Shown here one piece after another: positions 55,649 through 64,000 of a stretch of 64,000 nucleotides of DNA. This DNA is from Adiantum capillus-veneris (Eukaryota; Streptophyta; Polypodiopsida; Polypodiales; Pteridaceae). The stretch is taken from contig CM043963.1 in NCBI GenBank assembly GCA_014529385.2, positions 150,282,107 to 150,346,106 of the forward strand, written 5' to 3'. Every line of letters starts with the position of its first letter. The first letter of the stretch is position 1. The notes below the pieces were generated by a model. It saw nothing but the letters and a program-made list of their open reading frames with translations, was not told the origin of the DNA and made no database searches. The translations under genes and the position numbers were made by a program.

Positions 55649-56039
55649 TGTTGAGAAATAGACAACTGAACGACTAGAATTAGTGTTCAGATTCAGTTCA
55701 GATTCAGATTCAGTTGGAATGGATACAAAGTATATCTGGCTGAAGTATACTCAACTACTGTATTAAGAATTACGAAGTAAGAGTACAAGTGAGAATAATG
55801 TAGCTTGGGAACAACTTCAGGACTACAACCACACAACTAAGAGTAGAAAGTCAAAAGATAAAACAGCCCAAAAGTACAGCCAACCTGATTACAATGTAAT
55901 GGGTCCTATTTATAGCCTCTTGGAGATACTGTGGTAACCGTCATGGTAATTACTGACTGGTCCGCTGCTCGGCTTTCCAGGAGCTGGTTCCCACCTAGTG
56001 AAACTGCCTCCGCTAGTGAGACTGCCTTCGCCATCTACA
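55649..56039 (-). repeat. 3' LTR of G2, 391 bp
   Basis: On the minus strand it starts TGTAGATGGC directly after a PPT and ends TTTCTCAACA. A TATA box CTATAAATAGG lies at 55905-55915. The partner LTR is off-window, so the limits rest on termini, PPT and TATA. Confidence 0.72.
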
Positions 56040-56056
56040 TCCTTCCCTCCTTTCTT
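56040..56056 (-). other. Polypurine tract of G2
   Basis: The minus strand reads AAGAAAGGAGGGAAGGA and abuts the TGTAGATGG LTR start. Confidence 0.75.
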
Positions 56057-56059
56057 GAA

Positions 56060-59000
56060 TTTTGGTAAGACTCCAAAAATTTTGGAAAATGATTCACCGT
56101 CTGATCTTTCTGAAACATAGATTTATGCCATATTTCATGCTTTGTTGAGTGCTTGACACCCCCTATAATTGTAATTCCAAGGGTGTCAGCCAAATAGATG
56201 CCCACACCTAGCTGAGAAAATCCACCGTCTGATTCTGAGACGGCTAGAAAATTCCTCCATCGAATACAACTACCCAGTATCCTTCCATTGAACCCTCTTC
56301 CTTTTTCCCTTACGTCTTGATGGTGTCTCCGAAGTCCCAGTGCCAGCATTGTCCTTCTAAACGAGTTTGTAAATGGCCTCTTGCTCAAGCTGATCCCGCC
56401 TCTCTGTGGTCATTTTGACTTCATAAGGCGTGAGGGGATGATAAGTTTTGGTTTTAGGATCATAGAGCGTGCGTCTGCCTTTTGTTAGATGAGTCCTGGC
56501 CAATTTGTGACAATGCGAAGCTGTATGGATCCATCCTTCTGGAAGAGTTTGATTTGTTCTGATCCTAGCTTAAAAGAGAATCTCAGTCATTTCTTTGTAC
56601 TGGGGTCCTAGGCTTGGTTTAGCCGTAATGTCCTTTTCAGGAACTTTAGAGGACTCAATAGTGAGTTGCAGCAGCTGGTTTGTGATCCTAGTGAGGTCTC
56701 TAATCTGAATTTTCCATTGTCCCATATAGAGCTTGATCCTTTGTACCTCATCTTTCAATTCTTGGAAATCATTTAGTTGAAGAGCATCATTGAATAGCGT
56801 TTGCCAGGTTTTCCACTCCACAGTCGATCGCTCATACCAATCCTGAAGATCATCAGTAATCTTAAAGCATGTGAGCCGATCTACTGGTTTAGTATATCTA
56901 CTGGTTTATGTTGAGGGTATAGAGCTGGGAAAAAACCTTGGCAGCTCCACTTCTCTTGCTGATAAAGCATACAGGGGAACTGGGGAATCAGGGACAAACT
57001 CTAGAAAATTAAGGACAGCCTGGTTCTCTCCTGCATCATCTTCCTAGTAACTTTAACCAACTGAAATAATCTTCGAAGAGCAGTTACATGTTCTCCTACT
57101 GTCATTTGAGTTTGAGGTCCTTTGCTTGTGGTAGTCTGGTCTTCAAGAATAGCTCTCACCCTCTAATCCAAAACTCCCCTAACAATCTGCATTTGCACTA
57201 AGACCTCTTTTAACTGACTTCTGACATCTTTCATCCATCTATATGTCGGCTTATTCCCCAGCAAGAGTTCTAATTACATAGAAAGGGAATGGCAATCTGC
57301 AGTAGAATGCCTATGCCAATGTGGATTAACCACTTTATCATCAGCAGTTAATATCCATTCAAGCACTCTCTCTAGCAGTTGTATTGTACTAGGATGCTCA
57401 GGCAATTAGCACACCTCCTGATCATGGAAAGCAGCTGATTTCCAATGTTGAACCATTTTCCTAGCGCCGACATATAGTTGCTGAAATCGCTCCAGATTAG
57501 TGATAAGATCATCATCCTCCAGATACATCCTGGTTATAGGAGCCTACTGATGTCGTAATTCTTCTTCAGCGTGATGAGTTGTAATGAATGTTGCTTATCA
57601 CTTGTTGGAATCTGAGTCACAGCTTTGCCTTTCCCTTTATCATCTGTACCGTGTTGTGATTGGTGTGTTGGTGAATTTCCAGCATTGCTGGTTTGTTGAT
57701 CTCCCCCTTGTTGTCCCCCTTGCTAGTCACCCAACTGTTGTCCTTCAGGCTGGTCTAATTGGTCTACCTTGGACTCCCTCCTGTAGCCCCCGCTCCACCA
57801 TTACTAGGTCCTGAAGGTGGAGATGGAGGAGAGTCATCATTACCATGCCCATCATCAACATGCCCTTCTTCGTATTCCTCCCCCTTCTCTTCTTCATCAG
57901 CTTCTACCTTATCATCATCTTCCTCAAGGTTATTCTGCTGCTCAATATAATCAAGGATAACTTGATTTGCCAAAGCACTGTTATATTCAAAGAGTTTGTC
58001 TTGCAAGTCACTCTACATTGTCTCCATGAGAGTTCTCAAATTGTCTATATTGAAAACAGCATTCCCTTCTGGATTTAATATCTCAGCAAGATTATTATAG
58101 ATGTATCTTTCTATTAAGGTTGCTTTCAGAGCAGTGTGGGTATTCGGTAAGGAGTTGAAATCAACTTGCTTCATTCTCAGCAGAGTTTCAAATCTGTCCA
58201 CAGCCCTTTTAGCTTCTATCTTTTGTTCCCTCAAAGTCCGTACCTCATACTCCACCTTGGATAACCTATTTTCTAATTGCTGAATGGTCCTAGCCGACTG
58301 AGCTTCGATGATACTGTGGTTCAGGGTCTGGGCGGCCCTCTCCTACTCCACCTTTTCAATCCGCTGCTCAGCTTCCTTCACTTCAGTTTTTGCCTTGGTT
58401 AATTCATCATCTGACACTGAAGTATCCAACATTTGTCTTATGGCATTCACAATAGTGTTCCAAGATGTCTGAATATAGAACATCCATCCTGCACTGTGGC
58501 TGGGTCACAGGCAGTTGGCTCATAAACCGTCACAGGAGCCATATATGGTAGTGTAGAATAATCAAATTTCTATAGAATTAGATGTCCTGTGAGAGGATGA
58601 GTCTGCAGCTGCTGTAACCTGTCTTTCTTTGTTAATCGTAGGGCAGCTTCACTATAAGGAATGGAAACCTTTCCCAATGGACTTGAAGGTGCTGGCCCTT
58701 TTCCCTTGTCAGTCTGATCTGCTGGCTGCTCAGCACTGGCCTTATCTGACTGGTCATGTCCCGTACTGGTAGTTGTTGAAATCTACCCTGTTGACTGGGT
58801 AACTCCACCAAATGGTCTGATTGAGAGGTTGTTCAGTCTAACTGGCCGGAGTCTTTTCAGTGGACACTGTTTGAATCTGTCTTTCTAACTTCTTAAGAAG
58901 AGCAGTGCTTCTAGTCAATGTCGTCCTTGGTCTTTTAGAACTGCCAGCCTCCTCTTGTGTGGCCTTTCTCTTTTGTCCAATGATAACTAACTGGTTTTCT

Positions 59001-59344
59001 GGGGACTCTTCATCTGAAGATACTTCAACATTGCTAGGCGCTGGAAATGGCTTCTGGCTCCAAGACAATCTTACCTGGGCATGGGGGTCTGGAGCAGATG
59101 CCCAGTAAAGAAACTGCCAAACATACCAAGCTTTGAAGACATTCTAGGACTTCAACTTGGCAGTCTGCTGAAGCACATTGTGTGATAATATCTGACAGAG
59201 ATTAATAGAAACTGTAGAGTCCAATCTTTTTGCTAAGAGCATAGCAAAGAGCTTCTCTGACACATAAGTAGGATTATTTTTAAGACTCACAGCTTCAGCC
59301 ACAAAGCGGTAGGCAGCAGGAATGTCCAGACCTGCTACTGGCAC
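56060..59344 (-). pseudogene. G2 post-integrase ORF, broken (counterpart of G1 ORF3)
   Basis: Pieces at 59344-59144, 59068-58838, 58255-58013, 58006-57764 and 56821-56570 share one reading frame and are separated by stops (TAG at 59144 and 58838 among them) or local frameshifts (a second frame is open about 58780-58500). Contents in order: a domain with GLDIPAAYRFVAEAVSLKNN, an NLS-like GQKRKATQEEAGSSKRPRT, helical coiled-coil segments (VRTLREQKIEAKRAVDRFE), an acidic run (EEDDDKVEADEEEKGEEYEE), a Gly/Pro/Gln-rich linker and a helical C-terminus. Layout and position match G1 ORF3, though direct sequence identity is low by eye. Function unknown. Confidence 0.65.
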
Positions 59345-59996
59345 TCCTTGCGCACTGGCTTTTCATTTCTTTTTGGCAGCATCATCTTCTTTCAAGGCTG
59401 TACTGATTTGCTGTGCAGTTGCCACAGATGGCTTTGGCCCATTTGGCATTTGGAATGCAAAAGCAATGTTCTCTGGAGTGACTGCTACTTTTCTACCATA
59501 GACCATAGCACTTCCATCTTCAACATTGAAGGAATCCAAAACTTGCCTTTTAATGGTTGTGTCGAACTCTATCCTTGTTGCTTACACAACCACATGTAAA
59601 TCCCGCAGTCTCAGTAAGGCCTCTGCTTGCTCAGTAAACACATATATCTATATTTTGCTGTGAGGAATAAGCGGAAGAGTCACTTTTGCAACAGCAATAA
59701 GGGGTTGGGTTTCGTCTATAGTTTCTGCATCTTCTCCGACATTTTCTTCCTACCCATACACCGTGAATTCAATGAATCAGTATACAAAGAAGAAGATGAC
59801 TTACTTGATTTGTCAAACCCGTATCTGGTGTGGTTGGCAAGGATAAAGTGCAATCTACAGTCTCCTCGGATGAAGAGGTTTACGGCTGTAGCAAAGAAAC
59901 TTCAGAGCTCGGCGATGGCGAATGAACAACAGTCTGTAGGCGTCGTGCAGGAGACTTGCGAGGAAAAACGCCTACTCGCCTTACTGTTATACGCGT

Positions 59997-61296
59997 TCAT
60001 GCCATAAAAGCTCCACCACTTACCGTTCCTAGAGTTCTGTGCACCACAAGTGACGTGGCAAACATGCATTGGACAATACTTTCTCTTGTCTTTGAAATGA
60101 TTACCACTGATAGTCCTTCCGACCGTTGTTTCCCTAAGAACTGATATTGGTTCCCATACTTTTCTGGTTCTGGTTTGGACAGGGTTTGGTTGCACTGGTA
60201 CTGTTTTGGCTTTTTGACTGGCTCTGGAACTGGTTGTACATCGAAAAGAACTAAAATAGTTGATTCTGGATTTTCCTGGTCTTCAATTCCTAGACCATCA
60301 ATACCCATTTTCCTGGCTTCTGAATAATAGAGCTTGATTTTAGCTCCATTATATACCCCTAGCAACAATAATCCAGACAGATCTTTCAGCCTTACTGTGC
60401 CATTTGAGAACACCCAATCAACTTCAAATGGTCCTTCCTAGACTATCTTTAAGTTTGGTTTCTTAGGGCCTAATGTTGACTGATATAAGAGAACCAGATC
60501 GCCTTTCTGAAACTCCCTGACCTTAATTTGTATGTCATGCCAGTGTTTACTTCATTGCTGAACAATTTCTTGTTCCAGCATAGCCCTCTGTCTCAGCTCT
60601 TCCAGTCTCTTTTTTAGATTGTGATTAAAATCCAGGCCATGCTTGACGGCCATTCTGTGGTTATGACAAATTTCATTGGTACAACAGCTTCAGTGCCATA
60701 CACCATTCTAAATGGTGTTAACCCGGTAGTGACCTTATAAGCTGTTCTATATGCCCATAGAGTAGTTTGAAGTTTCAAGTCCCACTGTTCTGGCTTTTTC
60801 TGCACGATCTTGGTAAGGATAGTCTTGACAGTCTTGTTACTGCTTTCCGCTTGCCCATTGCATCTAGGATAATAAGGTGTTGATTTTCGATGCTTGATTG
60901 AAAGCATTTCCATGAGAATATCCATAGTGTCATTTATAAAGTGTCTACCTTGGTCTGACACAATCTGCACAGGACATCCGTATCGGCAGACAATATTCTC
61001 AAATAAGAACCTAGCCGTGGATTTTGTTGTGTTGTCGGGAAGAGCCTTAGCCTCAACCCACTTAGTCACATACAGGTAGCCATTAATATATATCTACTCT
61101 TTCTGGGAGTAATCTTTTTGAATGGCCCCATAAAATCCAAACCCCATTTCATGAAAACACCCAGTGGCTGGACTGGTGTTAAAGGAGTCATGTCTGTTGC
61201 TGTGGGTTTGCCCATTCTTTGGCATATATCACAGGTTTTGCAAAAGCTTCTGACATTAGATATTAAAGTCTGCCACCATAACCCAGCCTGCAGCAT
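59997..61296 (-). pseudogene. pol: G2 integrase remnant
   Basis: 61296-61066 has the zinc-binding half (CKTCDICQRMGKP) and the first catalytic Asp region (WGLDFMGPFKKI). 61069-60614 has MTKWVEAKALPD, the second Asp in IVSDQGRHF and the Glu in NGQAESSNKTV with DD35E-like spacing, then TTLWAYRTAYK and GTEAVVP. 60413-59997 is in another frame and includes a C-terminal domain piece (NGTVRLKDLSG, GAKIKLYY). Stops or frameshifts lie between the parts (for example near 61067, 60614 and 60430). Confidence 0.85.
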
Positions 61297-61361
61297 CTTC
61301 TTGAAAGTAATATCAGTAGAAAAATGTCACCAGATTCTCCATTATGTGCCTCTGCAATAAC

Positions 61362-62846
61362 TTACCTTCTACCCTCCATAGGCACACATCGGCGAAGAAT
61401 CCCATCGACACCCAATCTGTAGAGTGAGCCGTCAATGATAGTGAACTTAAGGCTTTTAATAACCAAAGCCTTCTTCTGATTCTGAGTCCAATCATCTGGG
61501 AACCCTCCCTTAGACAGGAACTGATATACTTCATACAATTCTAGATCGATTGACTTTGCCGCTTCTAGCTGAAAAAGTTCTGCATCTACTGGCTCGTCTC
61601 TTAAAGACCTTAGAGTAGCCTTTTGTACTCTTGGATAAGAAATCAACACCACAATGGTTTTTGCCGGGTTTATGGAAAATACAAAATTCAAATTCCATGA
61701 GGAACATCATCCACCGTATCAGCCTACCTTGAATAATGACTTTATTAATAAAAAATAATAAGGCTTGATGATCCACATAGAAATGAAACAACTTGCCAAG
61801 CAAATAATGTCTGAATTTGGTGGCACTAAAAACCATCCCTAAGTCTTCTCTTTCAGTAGTTGTATCTCCTTGTTCAACTTCACTGAACCTGACTGGTAAT
61901 GTATACTGGATAGTCAGTTCTTCCTTCTGGCTGAGCTAGAATTGCTCCCATTGCCAGTCCTGAAGCATCCACATGTACATGGAAAATGACATCCCAATCT
62001 GGTTGTCAAAGAACTGGTTTACTAACAATGGCCTTCTTTAATTTTTGAAAACTTTCTTCACATTTAGCAGTCCAATTGAACTTGGTGGTTTTCTTTGTAA
62101 GCTCATACAATGGTAATGCTTGAGAAGAAAACTTGTGCACAAACCTTCTGTAAAATTAATATATCCCAGAAAGAACTTAATTCTGATGCATTCCTCGGCG
62201 CCTTAGCCTGTTGAATGCACTGGATCTTGTCATTGGCCATTTCTATTTAATACTTGGACACCACATGTCCTAGTAGCTATCCTTTCCAGACTAAGAAAAC
62301 ATATTTGAATGGATTCAGACGAATCCGCTTTTCCTGACAGCGCTTAAAAACCATCTCCAAAAATAGTAAATGCTTTTCCTCTGTGGAATATACAGTGAAG
62401 TCATCCATGAATATGGCAAGGAATTGATGAAGAAATTCACTGAATATTTCCATCATACATCTTTGAAAAGTGGCCGGTGCATTGCAAAGTCCAAATGGCA
62501 TTACCAGATACATAAATGCTCCCCACTCTGTAATAAAAGTACTCTTTCCCCAATCCTCAGGAGCAATTTGTAACTGGTTATAACCACTATACCCATCCAT
62601 AAAGCTATACATCTCATATCCTGCAATTTCATCAAGTAACATATATGTGAAGGGTAATGGAAATGGGTCCTTGATGGTTTGAGCATTCAGTTTCCTATAA
62701 TCTACACATACTCTCAGCTTCCCATTCTTCTTAGGCACAACCACAATAGGAAACAACCAATCACTACTAGCTGCTTCAGTAATGAACTCATCTTTTAGAG
62801 GGTTGTCAATCTCTTCCTTGACCTTCTTAGCATAATTCGGATTCAT
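61362..62846 (-). pseudogene. pol: G2 RT and RNase H remnant
   Basis: 62846-62277 is RT: EEIDNPLKDEFITEA, VVPKKNGKLRVCVDYRKLNA, MPFGLCNAPATFQRCM and FMDD (62400-62411; the first residue varies between Y and F in this family). 62276-61840 holds the thumb and the start of RNase H with several stops. 61836-61531 has the RNase H end: KFRHYLLGKLFHFYVDHQALLFFI, RWMMFLMEFEF. 61691-61362 overlaps in another frame and leads into the integrase zinc module. Confidence 0.85.
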
Positions 62847-62855
62847 TTGATAGCG

Positions 62856-63780
62856 CTACAGTTGTATTGGCCTGGCATCAGGTTTCAGTGGTATTCGATG
62901 TTGACAGACCTCTGGATCCACTCCTTTGAGGTAAGTATGTTCCCATGTGAACGCATCTTTATAGTGTTGGAACATATGACGTGCCTTCTCTTTCATCGTA
63001 GGATTCATATGTTTATTAACCTTGATCATTATAGGGTTTTCTTCAGACCCTAAATTCCATTCCTCTATCTCCTGATCATCTGGAAGCAACCAGTTAGGCC
63101 CTCCACCCTTTCTCTTGGTTGACTCCTCAGCATAATCCCAGGACGATCCTCTGAGCTCTGAATTACCATTCTGATTTCCAGTCGCTCCTCCAAAGTATAC
63201 CGGTTCTACTGGTTCAACTAGTTCTTCTGACCTTCCAATTAACCGAACTGGACGTTCTCCTGAATTCAGTTCAGTAAACTGGTCTGGAAATTGTTTCTTT
63301 TGTTTTTCAGCTTCATCTTTGTTTATTAAAACTGCATTGAGATCTATCTCTGTTAATGAAAAAGTATTCATAGCTGCTAACATTCTCTCAATTTTCTTCA
63401 CCTTGTACTTCTGGCAAAGCTCTTCGGGTCTCAGTTCTTTTCTCCAACTTCTAGTGTTATTCGTCTGAATCTGGATTGTGTTACCGGCCCCTTGTATTGT
63501 CAAAGTCTGATTAGCATAGTCATGAACATCCTCTGCCGTTCGCAGCCATGGGTGTCCCAGTAGCATCCCATACGCTCCTTGCACATCCAGTACTAGGAAA
63601 CTGGCTTTGAACTTTTCTTTGCTCACTCATATCTGCATACTCTCTACCATTCTAGTTGCCTGCACCACTCGATGATCCGTCATTCAGACTTTGAAAGGTG
63701 CTGGTTTCAAGTTAGTAATTCCCATCCTTTGCTGAAGATGTACTCCCAAAATGTTTACCCCTGCTCCTCCATCTAGTATG
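62856..63780 (-). pseudogene. G2 protease and linker to RT
   Basis: The catalytic segment at 63790-63750 reads SSVILDGGAGVNIL (DGGA at 63762-63773), the Gly-Gly variant seen in several plant gypsy proteases. It is followed by two TGA codons (about 63685 and 63630) at positions where Arg is expected. From 63626 the frame is open: FLVLDVQGAYGMLLGHPWL, then a variable linker, then YKDAFTWEHTYLKGVDPEVCQHRIPL, the lead-in to RT. A TAG at 62856 separates it from the RT frame (PIQL, stop, RYQMNPNYA). Confidence 0.82.
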
Positions 63781-64000
63781 ACGCTTGAGAGTGGTTCCCA
63801 CTATTTCCAAACTTTGTAGTCCACCTGAATCACCATCACTTCATCATCTCTGACAACTGTCAAGTAGACTGATCTGGCCTCCGCCTCAACCTTCATTCAT
63901 TGCCTGATGAATTTCGTTGCTTCAAGTAAAGTTATTCTAATGTCCTCTAACTCCACAATGAGTTTCTGAATTCTGTCACAAATTTTGACATGAATTTCCT
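63781..64000 (-). other. G2 sequence upstream of the protease motif
   Basis: This is the end of the gag-protease region of G2. Fragments such as VEAEARSVYLTV and DDEVMVIQVDYKVW can be read on the minus strand. It continues beyond the window. Confidence 0.5.

Larger units (their letters stand above)
55649..64000 (-). mobile_element. Ty3/gypsy retrotransposon G2, 3' LTR to protease, cut by the right window edge
   Basis: The minus-strand order is protease (right edge), RT, RNase H, integrase, a broken post-integrase ORF, PPT and 3' LTR. The architecture parallels G1, but the sequences are clearly different and the copy is more decayed. There is a single integrase zinc module and no post-integrase protease. 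Gag and the 5' LTR are outside the window. The five bases left of the LTR (ACATC, 55644-55648) should recur beyond the right edge. Confidence 0.88.

Overview
The window looks like intergenic chromatin of a land-plant nuclear genome. It is built almost entirely of nested, partly decayed retrotransposons: plant-type Ty1/copia elements primed by initiator-Met tRNA, chromoviruses, large Ty3/gypsy elements with an extra ORF after integrase, LINE fragments, and long (TC)n/(GA)n microsatellites. Many nonsense codons look like C-to-T changes at CAG and CGA codons, as expected of CHG/CG-methylated plant repeats. The species cannot be fixed from the sequence; a large repeat-rich genome such as a seed-free plant or a gymnosperm is compatible but unproven. 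No rRNA, tRNA, CRISPR array or intact host gene was recognised.

Layout. 1-4460: minus-strand copia element C1, its pol frame open to the left edge, inserted into the integrase gene of plus-strand copia C2 (4461-about 7240). 7886-10925: LTR of a chromovirus family, split by a (TC)n-flanked insertion carrying a LINE ORF1-like gene but no reverse transcriptase. 10941-about 13300: 5' end (gag, PBS, LTR) of a minus-strand LTR element. 13690-14700: minus-strand chromovirus integrase fragment. 14790-19570: plus-strand chromovirus with most of gag-pol lost but RNase H, integrase, chromodomain, PPT and a complete 3' LTR. 19571-24731: nothing coding that I can assign. 24732-27060: a decayed retroelement with a Penelope/TERT-like RT motif. 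27360-29990: a LINE pseudogene (zinc knuckle, endonuclease, start of RT).

30390-55350 is a three-level nest. An unrecognised ORF is interrupted by copia element C3 (30949-55068; 192-bp LTRs, TSD CCAAG). C3 is interrupted between protease and integrase by an 18.7-kb gypsy element, G1 (33478-52195, minus strand; 950/980-bp LTRs, TSD CAGTA). Both junctions are base-exact and both interrupted frames are continuous across the insertion sites. 55649-64000 is a second, more decayed minus-strand gypsy element (G2), running off the right edge.

G1 is the most unusual object. In sense order it has: 5' LTR, an Asp-tRNA-like PBS, a leader with palindromic repeats, gag with two zinc knuckles, a first retropepsin, RT, RNase H, a duplicated integrase zinc-binding module, the integrase core, a second retropepsin-like domain after integrase, a Trp-rich basic tail, a G26 tract, a 2.8-kb noncoding region with the same palindromic repeats, and a 1092-codon coiled-coil ORF (one in-frame TAG) before the PPT and 3' LTR. 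A 22-bp palindrome occurs in eight copies, in two clusters that start 169 bp upstream of gag and 168 bp upstream of the last ORF. This suggests a duplicated leader serving both genes.
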